Below are positions 8,193-19,714 of a DNA stretch of 64,000 bases, in pieces. Every line of letters starts with the position of its first letter. Position 1 is the first letter of the stretch. Source of the DNA: Streptomyces sp. NRRL S-37 (lineage in GTDB: Bacteria; Actinomycetota; Actinomycetes; Streptomycetales; Streptomycetaceae); NCBI RefSeq assembly GCF_000721605.1, contig NZ_JOIZ01000011.1:104247-168246 (forward strand), in the 5' to 3' direction. Both the position numbers and the translations under genes were made by a program. The notes beneath the pieces are model-generated. The model did no database searches. It was not told where the DNA came from and worked only from the letters and a program-made list of their open reading frames with translations.

Positions 8193-8798
8193 GTGCTCGA
8201 CGCCGACTTCTTCCGCCGTTGGATGACGGCCACCGCCGCGTCCGTGGACCGCGAGGCGGAGCGGCTCACCGCGCTCGACTCGCCGATCGGGGACGCCGAT
8301 CACGGCAGCAACCTGCAGCGCGGGTTCCGGGCGGTGAGGGACGCGCTGGACAAGGAGCCGCCCGCCACGCCGGGAGCGGTGCTGACCCGGGCCGGGCGGC
8401 TGCTCATCTCGACGGTGGGCGGTGCGTCCGGTCCGCTGTACGGGACGCTGCTGCGCCGCACCGGCAAGGCGCTCGGTGACGCCGCCGAGGTGGACGGGCG
8501 GCGACTGGCCGAGGCGCTGCGCGCGGGCGTCGACGCGGTGCGGCAGCTCGGCGGTGCGGCACCGGGCGACAAGACGATGATCGACGCGCTGGTGCCCGCG
8601 GTGGACGCCCTCGGCGACTCCTTCGCCGCCGCGCGCGACGCCGCCGAGGAGGGTGCCGTGGCGACGACTCCGCTGCGGGCGCGCAAGGGCAGGGCCAGTT
8701 ATCTGGGTGAGCGCAGCATCGGGCACCAGGATCCGGGGGCCACGTCGGCGGCGCTGCTGATCGCCGCGCTCGTGGACGCGGAGGCCGGCGGTGAGTGA
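8193..8798 (+). CDS. dhaL: Dihydroxyacetone kinase subunit DhaL (ADP-binding)
   Basis: The nucleotide-binding subunit, 201 residues. The conserved metal/ADP residues are in DSPIGDADHGSNLQRGF near the N-terminus and GDKTMIDAL in the middle; the C-terminus has GERSIGHQDPGATS. GTG 8193 is preferred because AGGAG lies 5 nt upstream; the in-frame ATG 8172 has GAGGA only 1 nt away. It sits 35 nt after dhaK and overlaps dhaM by 8 bp, so translation is probably coupled. Confidence 0.93.
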   Translation: MLDADFFRRWMTATAASVDREAERLTALDSPIGDADHGSNLQRGFRAVRDALDKEPPATPGAVLTRAGRLLISTVGGASGPLYGTLLRRTGKALGDAAEVDGRRLAEALRAGVDAVRQLGGAAPGDKTMIDALVPAVDALGDSFAAARDAAEEGAVATTPLRARKGRASYLGERSIGHQDPGATSAALLIAALVDAEAGGE

Positions 8799-9201
8799 CG
8801 AGAAGCCGGTGGGGATCGTGCTGGTGTCGCACAGCGCGGCGGTGGCCGCGTCGGTGGCGGAGCTGGCGCGGGGGCTGGCGGGCGCCGGCGGGGCGGTTCC
8901 CGTGGCGCCGGCGGGCGGCACCGAGGGCGGCGGGCTGGGCACGAGCGCCGAGCTGATCGCCGCGGCGGCCGCGTCCGTGGACCGCGGGGCGGGGGTGGCC
9001 GTGCTCGCCGATCTGGGCAGCGCGGTGCTCACCGTGAAGGCGCTGCTCGCCGAGGGTGACGAACTCCCCGAGCACACCAGGCTGGTGGACGCGCCGTTCG
9101 TGGAGGGCGCGGTGGCCGCGGTGGTCACGGCCGCCACGGGGGCGGACCTGGCGGCGGTGGAGGCGGCGGCCGTGGAGGCGTACACGTACCGGAAGGTGTG
9201 A
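8791..9201 (+). CDS. dhaM: PTS-dependent dihydroxyacetone kinase phosphotransferase subunit DhaM
   Basis: The 136-residue EIIA-man-like domain that phosphorylates DhaL-bound ADP. The phospho-accepting His is in VLVSHSAAVA (His10), followed by the family pattern GTS and GVAVLADLGSAV. Only the IIA domain is present; the HPr and EI-like extensions of the E. coli DhaM are absent, as is usual in actinobacteria, so phosphate must come from the general HPr. The start overlaps the dhaL end by 8 bp. Confidence 0.93.
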   Translation: MSDEKPVGIVLVSHSAAVAASVAELARGLAGAGGAVPVAPAGGTEGGGLGTSAELIAAAAASVDRGAGVAVLADLGSAVLTVKALLAEGDELPEHTRLVDAPFVEGAVAAVVTAATGADLAAVEAAAVEAYTYRKV

Positions 9202-9225
9202 GGAGGGCGGCGGCACCCGGCCGGT

Positions 9226-10185
9226 TCAGCCGTCCGCGTCCACGAACCGCCGGGCCAGCCGTTCCCCCGCCGTCACCGCGGCCCGGTGGTCCTCGATGGG
9301 GGTCACCCGGCTGTTCCTGAACACGATGTAGGTGACGCCGGAGGGGGTGCCGCCGCCGCGCGGGTCGGGGTCGATGCCGAGCGACTCGGCCATGGCGTAG
9401 GACGCCTCGCCGATGACGTCGGCGGGGCCGGTGTCGCCGACGACCCCGTAGCGCACGCGGTCGCGGTACACCACCGCCACGACCGATCCGCCGCGCACGC
9501 CGTGGGACCGGTGGTTCCACACGGTGCTGGGCGCGGGCACCACCACGTAGGGGGTCTCCTCGGAGCTCAGCGGGCGTCCGTCGGACTGGACGAAGGCCGT
9601 GGAGGAGGAGAAGTACGGGTCGGTGCGGGCGTTGCAGCGGGGACCGGGACGGCCGTCGCAGTCGATGTCCATGTCGGCCTTCCAGAACACGGCGTCGCGG
9701 GTGCCGCACACCGGGACGGTGGCCTTGGCGCCGTGGTCCTCGCGGTAGCGGCCGCGGGAGACGGGGACGCAGGTGCGCACCTTGGCCAGCAGGTCGGCGG
9801 CGGAGACGGGGGCCGTGCGCCGTGCGGCCGGTTCGCCGGCGGGCGCCTCGGCCGGCGTGGTGGCGGCGGGGGCCGGATCCGTGAGCCGTGCGGCCGGTTC
9901 GGTGCGTGTCCCGGCCCGCGTGGTGGCGGCGGGGGCCGGATCCGTGAGCCGTGCGGCCGGCTCGTCGGTGGGCGCCCCGTCCGGCGTGGTGACGGCGGAG
10001 GGCGGGGTCACGTGCCGCGGGGCCGGATCCGTGCGTGCCCCGGCCGGCGCGGCGGGGGTCGGGGCCGTGCGTCGTGCGGCCGGTTCGGTGCGGGGCTGGG
10101 GTGCGGTGGTGGGGGGTGCCGAGGGGGCCAGCAGGGCGACACCGGCCATGGCCAGGGTGAGCGACTGGACACGGGACACGATCAA
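9226..10185 (-). CDS. Secreted glycoside hydrolase family 75 (chitosanase-type)
   Basis: An extracellular enzyme of the fungal-type chitosanase family GH75. TTG 10185 is chosen as start because GAGAGG lies upstream at good distance; GTG 10179 is the alternative. A signal peptide (about 1-25) leads into a 110-residue Pro/Ala/Thr/Arg-rich linker with 21-residue repeats. The catalytic part (about 135-319) has FWKADMDIDCDGRPG with the conserved acidic residues, then SSTAFVQSDGRPLSS and YGVVGDTGPADVIGEASYAM. Chitosan cleavage is the known activity of the family. It faces a fibronectin-III lipoprotein gene on the other side of a DasR-like box. Confidence 0.88.
   Translation of the reverse strand: MIVSRVQSLTLAMAGVALLAPSAPPTTAPQPRTEPAARRTAPTPAAPAGARTDPAPRHVTPPSAVTTPDGAPTDEPAARLTDPAPAATTRAGTRTEPAARLTDPAPAATTPAEAPAGEPAARRTAPVSAADLLAKVRTCVPVSRGRYREDHGAKATVPVCGTRDAVFWKADMDIDCDGRPGPRCNARTDPYFSSSTAFVQSDGRPLSSEETPYVVVPAPSTVWNHRSHGVRGGSVVAVVYRDRVRYGVVGDTGPADVIGEASYAMAESLGIDPDPRGGGTPSGVTYIVFRNSRVTPIEDHRAAVTAGERLARRFVDADG
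9857..9985. repeat. 63-bp tandem repeat in the chitosanase linker
   Basis: The sequence from 9857 recurs at 9920 with an identical 41-bp start, giving a 63-bp (21-residue) period, with a degenerate third start at 9986. It encodes the Pro/Ala/Thr/Arg linker between the signal peptide and the GH75 domain, so copy number can change without breaking the frame. Confidence 0.8.
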
Positions 10186-10514
10186 GGGGGGCCTCTCGTC
10201 GGGGTCACGGGCGCACACTCACGGGCACTTTGCACCATTTCGTCCCGATATAGGGCCATGACGGCCTCGACAGGGCCGGACGGAGCACGATCGCACCAGC
10301 GACCGCGACAAGGGGCCGGGGCCCGGGTCCGGGTCGACCCGGGCCGTCCGGCCACCCGCGCCGGCGCGGGATCTGCGACGACAGCGGTCCGCGCCACGGG
10401 CCCGAACTCTCCTGCGGCAAAAGGCGGTTCGGCCCGTTCGGACTTCAGCATACGTAATGCGCGCGACCACTCCCCCACCCCACCCTCTTGATGTGATCGC
10501 GTCACCCCGGCCAT

Positions 10515-10530
10515 ATTGGTACGGACCATT
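10515..10530. promoter_or_regulatory. DasR-like (dre) operator
   Basis: ATTGGTACGGACCATT has the TGGT-N4-ACCA architecture of the dre sites bound by DasR, the GntR/HutC regulator of chitin and N-acetylglucosamine metabolism. The best-known form is TGGTCTAGACCA, so the inner four bases differ at three positions. It lies 40 bp upstream of the fibronectin-III lipoprotein start and about 330 bp from the divergent GH75 gene. Binding is inferred. Confidence 0.5.
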
Positions 10531-10569
10531 GTCCGAGCGGTTTCGTGTACCGCCCCGGGAGGCAGAGTC

Positions 10570-11571
10570 GTGCGTGGCGTTCCCCCAGCCGTGTCCCCCC
10601 GTCGCCTCCTCGCGCTCGGCGGGGTTCTCCTGCTGCTCACCTCCTGCCGCTGGGGAGGCTCGGACGACCCCGGTGCCGGTGAACGGCCGCCCGGAGCGCC
10701 GACCGGGGTCACGGCCGAGGCGGGCAGCGCCACCAGCGTGCACGTCATGTGGAACGCGGTCGCCGCCGCCGACGCCGAGGTGAGCCGGTACGAGGTGTAC
10801 CGGGGCACCACAAAGGTGAAAGAAGTGCCCGGTGCCGAGCACATGGTGGACGTCACCAGGCTCCGCCCCGCGACCACCTATGTGTTCACGGTACGGGCCC
10901 GGGACGCGGACGGACGGCTCGGACCGCGCAGCCGGGAGGTCCGGGCGACGACACCCGGGGCGACCACGGCCGACGTCACCGCCCCCACCCGCCCGGCGGA
11001 GCTTCGGGGCCGGACCGCCGGGAACCGGGCGGTCCAGTTGTCGTGGTCCGCCTCGAAGGACGACCGGGGTGTGGTGTCGTACACCGTCTACCAGGGCGGA
11101 ACGAAGATCCACAGTGTGAGCGGGAACCAGACGGCCGCCGTGGTGACGGGGCTGCGGCCGGGCACCCGCTACTCCTTCACGGTCCGGGCCCGGGACGCGG
11201 CCGACAACCTCTCCCCGGCCGGCGCCGCCGTCCGCCTCGCCACCGCGGGCGGCGCGGACGGCCCGACCGGCGCTCCCACCGGTTTCCGGGCCACGAGCGA
11301 ACGGTCCGACGGCGCCTACCACATCGTCCTGCACTGGGTGCCGCCGCGCGTCGACGGGGTGGTCACCGAGTACGAGGTGCGCCTGGACGGCCGCACCGCC
11401 ACCTCGCTCGTCTACGGCGGTGACGCGCCGCGCGACCGGGCGACGTACCGCTTCTACGCCGGCCGGGAGGCCGGGGTCACCCACCGGGTGCGGATCCGGG
11501 CGATGCTGCCGGACGGCACCTGGGGCGGCTTCTCGGCGGAGCGCACGGTGACGACGGGCACCGGGCGCTGA
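10570..11571 (+). CDS. Lipoprotein with three fibronectin type III domains
   Basis: GTG 10570 follows GGGAGG by 7 nt and gives a lipoprotein signal ending LLTSC (Cys near residue 25). The rest is three FnIII-like repeats (about 38-130, 132-228, 232-330), marked by W-N/W-S strands, YEVYRG/YTVYQG, and the closing TTYVFTVRARD and TRYSFTVRARD. There is no catalytic domain. In Streptomyces such domains usually come as accessories of chitinases and cellulases; here they stand alone on the membrane surface. The divergent GH75 gene and DasR-like box suggest a role in holding or sensing chitosan-type polymers, which is inference. Confidence 0.8.
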   Translation: MRGVPPAVSPRRLLALGGVLLLLTSCRWGGSDDPGAGERPPGAPTGVTAEAGSATSVHVMWNAVAAADAEVSRYEVYRGTTKVKEVPGAEHMVDVTRLRPATTYVFTVRARDADGRLGPRSREVRATTPGATTADVTAPTRPAELRGRTAGNRAVQLSWSASKDDRGVVSYTVYQGGTKIHSVSGNQTAAVVTGLRPGTRYSFTVRARDAADNLSPAGAAVRLATAGGADGPTGAPTGFRATSERSDGAYHIVLHWVPPRVDGVVTEYEVRLDGRTATSLVYGGDAPRDRATYRFYAGREAGVTHRVRIRAMLPDGTWGGFSAERTVTTGTGR

Positions 11572-11739
11572 CCCGGCCCCGGGGTCGGCCGCCCGGAGGA
11601 AGCCGTCACCTGCCCGGATGCCGCCGGAGTGCGCGCCGGTCCGGGTGCCCGTTGGCTTGCCTCGTGGCAGCACGGGCGCTCCCCGACCTCGGCGGCGCAA
11701 GGGATGTACCGCCGGCCGTGCCGCCGGAAGGCAGTCCAC

Positions 11740-12270
11740 ATGCGCACCTCGAAGCCACTGCTCCGCTCCGGTCCGGTCGCGGCCGCCGCCGTCGCGCTCG
11801 CGCTGACCCTGGCCGGGCCGGCCGCCGCGGCCGGGATCTCCGTCAGCACCACCGGGTCGACGGTCTCGGTGAGCACCAGTTCGTGCACCCAGGTCAACGG
11901 CCACTGGGGCACCGCCTCGCTGCTCAGCAGCGGCCAGACGAGCTTCTCGCAGGGCCGTCAGGTGGCGCTGTCGGGGAGCGCTTCGGGACAGTCCGCCGCC
12001 TGGTCGAATGTCGCCCCGGGCACGTACACGGTGGTCGTGGTGTGCTCGAACGGCAGCACCGCGGGCACGCAGTCCGTCGTCGTCTCCACGGCTCCCAGCC
12101 CGTCGGTGTCGCCCACGGCCTCGCCGTCCCGCGGGGTGATGGGCGGCATCGGCGGCGGTTCGACGGACTACGGCACGGTCACGCTGGTGGCGGGCGGCGC
12201 ACTGGTCGGTACGGGGATCGCCGCCACGGCCTGGTACCTGCGCCGCCGCGGCACCCCGCGCCACTTCTGA
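11740..12270 (+). CDS. Small secreted protein with C-terminal membrane anchor, function unknown
   Basis: 176 residues. ATG 11740 has GGAAGG 8 nt upstream. A Sec signal (about 5-30, ending AAAAG) precedes a Ser/Thr/Gly-rich domain with two Cys, a Pro/Ser-rich stretch (about 115-130), and a C-terminal transmembrane helix followed by the basic tail YLRRRGTPRHF. It would therefore be a cell-surface protein anchored at its C-terminus. There is no LPXTG-type sortase signal. I do not recognise the family. Confidence 0.7.
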   Translation: MRTSKPLLRSGPVAAAAVALALTLAGPAAAAGISVSTTGSTVSVSTSSCTQVNGHWGTASLLSSGQTSFSQGRQVALSGSASGQSAAWSNVAPGTYTVVVVCSNGSTAGTQSVVVSTAPSPSVSPTASPSRGVMGGIGGGSTDYGTVTLVAGGALVGTGIAATAWYLRRRGTPRHF

Positions 12271-12304
12271 CCGCGGGCGTGTGTCAGACACCCCCTGGAC
12301 CCGG

Positions 12305-12350
12305 CGCCGGCCGCCGTCACGTCCGACGCGCTCCGGACGGGCGGCCGGCG
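12305..12350. terminator. Two-way terminator hairpin
   Basis: CGCCGGCCGCC (12305-12315) pairs with GGCGGCCGGCG (12340-12350), and the loop holds a second GTCCG/CGGAC pairing. It lies between the convergent surface-protein and PadR genes and can serve both. Confidence 0.6.
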
Positions 12351-12364
12351 TCGACCCCGCGGTG

Positions 12365-12940
12365 TCACGCCTCCCGTGCGACCGGGTCCCCGGGGCCGCC
12401 GGCGTCCGGCAACCGGGCGAACTCCGCCAGCGCGTGGTCGAGCCACTGGGTCCAGAAGGTCTCCAGGTCGATGCCGGCCCGCAGCACCAGATGGCGCAGC
12501 CGGTCCTCCGGTCCGTCCTTGCCGGGCGGGAAGTCGCGCCGCTCGATCTCCCGGTACTCCGCCAACTGGCGTTCGTGCAGCTCCCGGTGGCGCCGCAGGT
12601 CGGCCGCCAGGCCCGCGGTGCCGACCACGGCCGCCGCCCTCAGCCGCAGCAGCATCGCGTCGCGGTGCGGCTTGGGGTCCTGGGACGCGGAGGTCCAGCG
12701 GGCCAGTTCCGCGCGTCCCGCCGGCAGGACCTCGTACGCCTTCTTCTGCCCCCGGGCCGGCTGCTCGGAGGGGAGGGCCCGGATCAGGCCCTCGGCCTCC
12801 AGTTTCCCCAGCTCGCGGTAGATCTGCTGGTGCGTCGCGGACCAGAAGTAGCCGATCGACCGGTCGAACCGGCGGGTCAGCTCCAGCCCCGACGACGGCT
12901 TCTCGAGCAGGGCGGTGAGGATCGCGTGCGGGAGTGACAT
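12365..12940 (-). CDS. PadR-family transcriptional regulator
   Basis: 191 residues with the PadR winged helix at the N-terminus: AILTALLEKPSSGLELTRRFDRSIGYFW, then HQQIYRELGKLEAEGLIRA as recognition helix and start of the wing. The C-terminal half is the long helical dimerisation region of the virulence-activator (PadR subfamily 1) type. It lies 70 bp downstream of the dienoyl-CoA reductase gene on the same strand and could be co-transcribed with it. The target is unknown. Confidence 0.9.
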   Translation of the reverse strand: MSLPHAILTALLEKPSSGLELTRRFDRSIGYFWSATHQQIYRELGKLEAEGLIRALPSEQPARGQKKAYEVLPAGRAELARWTSASQDPKPHRDAMLLRLRAAAVVGTAGLAADLRRHRELHERQLAEYREIERRDFPPGKDGPEDRLRHLVLRAGIDLETFWTQWLDHALAEFARLPDAGGPGDPVAREA

Positions 12941-13010
12941 GGGCTCATCCTAGGGACGGGCCGCGCCCGGCCCGGACGCCGCCGGGCGGGCGGAACACCG
13001 GCGGCAGGGC

Positions 13011-15128
<2,118 letters not shown>

Positions 15129-15500
15129 TCACCGGCTTTCGAGGCGTACGTGCAGCTCCTTCTCCTGGTCGCCGGGGACCGTGCTCAGGTCGTGCACCGT
15201 GAACAGGGAGCCCAGGGTCGTACGGAACCGGTCGATCGCCCAGTAGCCGCCGTGCGCGTCGGCGTCGACCGACGAGGCCAGCCGGACCTCGGGCCGGGCG
15301 CCCTCGTGCGCGTCGGCGACGTCGAAGGTGCCGAGCCAGACCGTCGGGCGGGTCTCGGAGAACTCCTCCGGTACGTCGTCGGAGCACCGGTCGGACGTGA
15401 AGCACGCGCACAGCGTGTCGAACACGATCCGGGCGTCGTCCTTGCTGCATCCGCTGATCTCGACCGAGACGGACTCCGGGTGCGGTCGCTCACTGCCCAT
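15129..15500 (-). CDS. Conserved small protein, function unknown
   Basis: 123 residues, acidic, no signal peptide or membrane helix. The N-terminus SVSVEISGCSKDDARIVFDTL looks like a beta-alpha unit; there are four Cys (two as CAC). The coding-strand third-position GC is typical, so it is probably real. I do not recognise the family. It is followed on the same strand by the dienoyl-CoA reductase, but the 22-bp palindrome between them suggests that the reductase has its own promoter. Confidence 0.65.
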   Translation of the reverse strand: MGSERPHPESVSVEISGCSKDDARIVFDTLCACFTSDRCSDDVPEEFSETRPTVWLGTFDVADAHEGARPEVRLASSVDADAHGGYWAIDRFRTTLGSLFTVHDLSTVPGDQEKELHVRLESR

Positions 15501-15746
15501 CGTGATCGCTCCTCTCGTGGCCCACGCGTCCCCCGCCCCTCACTCAGCAAAGCACCACCCGGCGAAGAGCACTACCCGCGCCGCCGCCGCCGCCGCGGGA
15601 CGGCTTCACGGGCGCCCGTCCCGATGGTGGGAGAAGCTGGAACCGGACGGCGGGAGCGGCGGAGAATCAGCCCCGCGCGCGGTAGAACAAGGGGTGGCGG
15701 CACGGTGACGACGTGCCGCGGGAAATCGGTGAAGGCGGGGCGTGCG

Positions 15747-17831
15747 ATGAGTGCAGCGGGGTCACCCCCGGCCGACGGCGACGGGCCGGTGCGCGGGCCG
15801 GTGCGTCCCAGCGGGCTGCTCGACGTACTGCAGGTGGCCTCGGTGGTCCTGGACGCCGAGGGGCGGATCGTGCTGTGGAGCCCCCAGGCCGAGGAGCTGT
15901 TCGGGTACGGCGCACGGGAGGCGCTGGGCCAGTACGCCGCCCGGATCATGGTGCACGAGGAGCACCTGGACCTCGTGGTGAAGCTCTTCGCCGACGTCAT
16001 GCGCACCGGACGGAGCTGGGCCGGGGCCTTCCCGATCCGCCGCAAGGACGGCGACACCCGGTTGGTGGAGTTCCGCAACATGCGGCTGCTGGACGTCCGG
16101 GGGAACGTGTACGCCCTCGGTCTGGCGGTGGACCGGTCGATCGTGCGCCGGCTGGAACAGGACGTGGCCCTGTCGTCCCGGATCGTCGCCCAGTCCCCCA
16201 TCGGGCTGGCCGTGCTGGACACCGGTCTGCGCTACGTGTCGGTGAATCCGGCGCTGGAGCAGATCAACGGCATCCCGGCCGAGGAGCATCTGGGCCGCAC
16301 GGTCCGCGAGGTGCTGCCGCTGGTGGACTCCGGGGAGCTGGAGGCCGGTGCGCGCCGGGTCCTGGACACCGGCCGGCCCGTCGTCGACCGGCCCATGACC
16401 GGCCGTACCCCGGCCGATCCGGACGAGGACCACGCCTGGTCGGTCTCGCTGTACCGCCTGGAGAACGCGCTCGGCACGGTGCTGGGCGTGGCCGTGTCGG
16501 TGGTGGACGTCACCGAGCAGCGCCGGGCGAACGCCGAGGCCGAGACCGCGCGGCGGCGGCTCGCCGTGATCGCCGACGCCACCGCCCGGATCGGCACCAC
16601 CCTGGACCTGGACCGTACGGCCGGTGAGCTGGCCGACGTGGCCGTGCCGGAGCTGGCCGACGCGGTGGCGGTGGATCTGCTGGACGCGGTGGTGCGGGGC
16701 CGTCGCAGCACCCTCGGTCCCGCCGAGCCGGCGGTGATCCGGGCACTGGCGGTGCGCGCGGTGGACGAGGCGGCCGAGGTGCTGACGGCGGCCGACCCGC
16801 CGGGCCGGGTGACCCGGTACGCGCCGGACCGGATGATCACCGAGTGCGTGCGCACCGGGCTGCCGGTGATGGTGCCGCGGACCAAGGACGAGGACCTGGC
16901 GCGGATCGCCCGTTCCCCGGAGGCTGCCGCGCTGCTGGCGCGGGCGGGGGTCCACTCGTATCTGGCCGTGCCGCTGATCGCGCGCGGGGAGGTGCTGGGC
17001 GCCCTCGACCTCATCCGCACGCGCAACCCCCACCCGTTCGACGAGGACGATCTGCTGCTCGCGCGGGAGCTGGCCTTCCGCGCGGCCGTGCAGATCGACA
17101 ACGCCCGCTGGTACCAGAACGCCCGCGACACCGCCCTCACCCTGCAGCGCAGTCTGCTGCCGAGCCACCCGCCCGTGACGGGCGGCCTCGAGGTCGCCTC
17201 CCGCTACCAGCCGGCGGGCGCCACCAGCGAGGTCGGCGGCGACTGGTTCGACGTGATCCCGCTGGAGGACGACAGGACGGCCCTCGTCGTGGGGGACGTG
17301 ATGGGCAGCGGCATCCCCGCGGCGGCCACCATGGGGCGGCTGCGCACGGCCACCCACACCCTCGCCTCCCTCGGCCTCGATCCGGCCGTCCTCCTGGAGC
17401 ACCTGGACCGGATCACCGGCGGCCTGGACCAGGCGATCGCCACCTGTGTCTACGTCGTCCACGATCCCCGTGAGCGGCGGTGCGCGATCGCCAACGCCGG
17501 GCACCTGCCGCCGGTCCGGGTGCGGGCCGGCCACGCGCCCGAACTGCTCGACCTGCCCACCGGCGTGCCGCTGGGGGTGGGCGGGGTGCCCTTCTCCACC
17601 ACCGTCGTGGAGCTGGAACCGGGCGACCTGCTGGTGCTCTACACCGACGGTCTCGTCGAGACGCGCCGGCATCCGCTGGACGAACGCCTGGACCGGCTGC
17701 TGGCCCTGCTGGACCGCCCCGGCCACTCCCTGGAGGAGGTCTGCGACCTCCTCCTGCGCACCCTGCACGAACCCGACAACTTCGACGACGTGGCCCTCCT
17801 CATCGCCCGCGCGACGACACCGGGTCCCTGA
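15747..17831 (+). CDS. PAS-PAS-GAF-SpoIIE serine/threonine phosphatase
   Basis: A 694-residue soluble signalling protein. Two PAS domains (about 25-135 and 150-260, the first with ASVVLDAEGRIVLWSPQAEE), a GAF domain (about 275-430), then a PP2C/SpoIIE phosphatase (about 470-690). The metal-binding residues are intact: EVGGDWFDV, GDVMGSG and NFDDVALLIAR. Such proteins dephosphorylate anti-anti-sigma factors in response to a signal bound by the sensor domains. There is no anti-sigma kinase (HATPase) domain and no partner gene nearby. ATG 15747 is chosen; GTG 15705 would add 14 residues. Confidence 0.9.
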   Translation: MSAAGSPPADGDGPVRGPVRPSGLLDVLQVASVVLDAEGRIVLWSPQAEELFGYGAREALGQYAARIMVHEEHLDLVVKLFADVMRTGRSWAGAFPIRRKDGDTRLVEFRNMRLLDVRGNVYALGLAVDRSIVRRLEQDVALSSRIVAQSPIGLAVLDTGLRYVSVNPALEQINGIPAEEHLGRTVREVLPLVDSGELEAGARRVLDTGRPVVDRPMTGRTPADPDEDHAWSVSLYRLENALGTVLGVAVSVVDVTEQRRANAEAETARRRLAVIADATARIGTTLDLDRTAGELADVAVPELADAVAVDLLDAVVRGRRSTLGPAEPAVIRALAVRAVDEAAEVLTAADPPGRVTRYAPDRMITECVRTGLPVMVPRTKDEDLARIARSPEAAALLARAGVHSYLAVPLIARGEVLGALDLIRTRNPHPFDEDDLLLARELAFRAAVQIDNARWYQNARDTALTLQRSLLPSHPPVTGGLEVASRYQPAGATSEVGGDWFDVIPLEDDRTALVVGDVMGSGIPAAATMGRLRTATHTLASLGLDPAVLLEHLDRITGGLDQAIATCVYVVHDPRERRCAIANAGHLPPVRVRAGHAPELLDLPTGVPLGVGGVPFSTTVVELEPGDLLVLYTDGLVETRRHPLDERLDRLLALLDRPGHSLEEVCDLLLRTLHEPDNFDDVALLIARATTPGP

Positions 17832-17994
17832 GCGGTCCCGGGTGCCGTTCGGACCGGGCCGGCTCCGGTGGCCGGGGTCCCTTCCGCGCCCTTCGGTCGG
17901 TGGGGAGCTTCGCGGAGCCCCGGCGCCCGACGGCGACACGGTGAGGTGCGGTGCCGGGGCCCGCGCCTCCGGCAGGATCCAAACAACACCCCTG

Positions 17995-18804
17995 CTAAGA
18001 CCTCACACCGATCACGACATGGGCGTACCGCTCGTCGGAGACGGCCAGGCGGGTCCGCAGGCCGGCGGCGGTGAAGGCGCCGACGGCCGCGGGGGCCTGC
18101 CGGCTGCTGGTCTCCACCAGGAGGCAGCCGCCCGGCGCGAGCCAGCCGGGCGCCCCGGCGGCGACCCTGCGCAGTACGTCGAGGCCGTCCGCGCCGCCGT
18201 CGAGCGCGACCAGCGGCTCGTGGTCGCGGGCCTCCGGGGGCAGCAGGCCGATCTCGTCGCTGGGCACGTACGGCACGTTGGCCGCGAGGATGCCGACGCG
18301 GCCCCGCAGCTCGCCGGGGAGCGCCGTGAACAGGTCGCCGGTGTGGACCTGTCCGCCGAGTCCGGCGACGTTGCGGCGGGCGCAGCGCACGGCGGCCGGG
18401 TCGATGTCGGCGGCGTGCAGCTCGACCGCGCCGAGTCCGGCGGCCAGGGCCGCGCCGACGGCACCGGAGCCGCAGCACAGGTCCACGACGACGGACGCGT
18501 CCGGCGCCTGGGCGAGTGCCTGTTCGACGAGGAACTCGGTGCGGCGGCGGGGCACGAAGACACCGGGTTCCACGGTGATGCGCCGGCCGTGGAACTCGGC
18601 CCAGCCGACGACGAGTTCGAGGGGCAGTCCGGCCGCCCGGCGCTCGGTCATCGGGGCGATGTCCTGGGGGGTGGGTGCGGCGGTGAGGATCAGCTCGGCC
18701 TCGTCCTCGGCGAAGACGCAGCCGGCGGCACGGAGCGCGGCCACGACGGCGTCCCGGGACGGGGGCGGCGGGACGGCGGAGGAGGAGGGCGACGGAGACG
18801 GCAT
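17995..18804 (-). CDS. Putative protein N5-glutamine methyltransferase (HemK/PrmC-like)
   Basis: A SAM-dependent methyltransferase of 269 residues. Motif I is VVDLCCGSGAVGAAL, and the catalytic Asn-Pro-Pro-Tyr motif of PrmC is replaced by NVPYVPSDEIGLLP. This variant defines a HemK-like subgroup distinct from the release-factor enzyme PrmC. FVPRRRTEFLVEQAL before motif I is also family-typical. ATG 18804 has no strong ribosome-binding site; a TTG a few codons upstream, after AAAGG, is an alternative start. Substrate protein unknown. Confidence 0.82.
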   Translation of the reverse strand: MPSPSPSSSAVPPPPSRDAVVAALRAAGCVFAEDEAELILTAAPTPQDIAPMTERRAAGLPLELVVGWAEFHGRRITVEPGVFVPRRRTEFLVEQALAQAPDASVVVDLCCGSGAVGAALAAGLGAVELHAADIDPAAVRCARRNVAGLGGQVHTGDLFTALPGELRGRVGILAANVPYVPSDEIGLLPPEARDHEPLVALDGGADGLDVLRRVAAGAPGWLAPGGCLLVETSSRQAPAAVGAFTAAGLRTRLAVSDERYAHVVIGVRS

Positions 18805-19108
18805 GTGCGACAAGAGCGTTGAGCCTTTCGGGAGCCGAAGGGCGCTCTCGCGGTCACCTACTGGCGGTGGTCCGCGTCGCTTCGAGGGGAGAGCACCCGA
18901 CCTGACACAGCGGTAATGGGTCTCACCTCCTCGGCGTCTTCCGGCTGGGGCGGTCCGCAGCCGGACGGCCACACTACCCGACGATCACCGCCGCCGTACG
19001 GCGTTTCCGGGTGCCGGGACCGGCCTGGCACCGCGCCGGTCGCGGACACCGCGTACGGTTGAACGCGGAAAACACTTGAGCACCAGTCGCAACGGAATCG
19101 CCGATCAC
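18805..19108. other. Divergent intergenic region
   Basis: 304 bp between the methyltransferase and the molybdopterin oxidoreductase. The minus-strand frame of the methyltransferase stays open through about 170 bp of it, so an N-terminal extension or a leader is possible, but I see no convincing start or known riboswitch fold. Confidence 0.4.

Positions 19109-19706
<598 letters not shown>

Positions 19707-19714
<8 letters not shown>

Noticed and set aside
9857..10100. CRISPR-like or mobile repeat
   Set aside because: The repeats are in frame, have no spacers and encode the linker of the chitosanase.
18805..19108. Riboswitch or molybdenum-cofactor RNA ahead of the molybdopterin gene
   Set aside because: No conserved stem set could be found by eye, and the minus-strand frame stays open through much of it.
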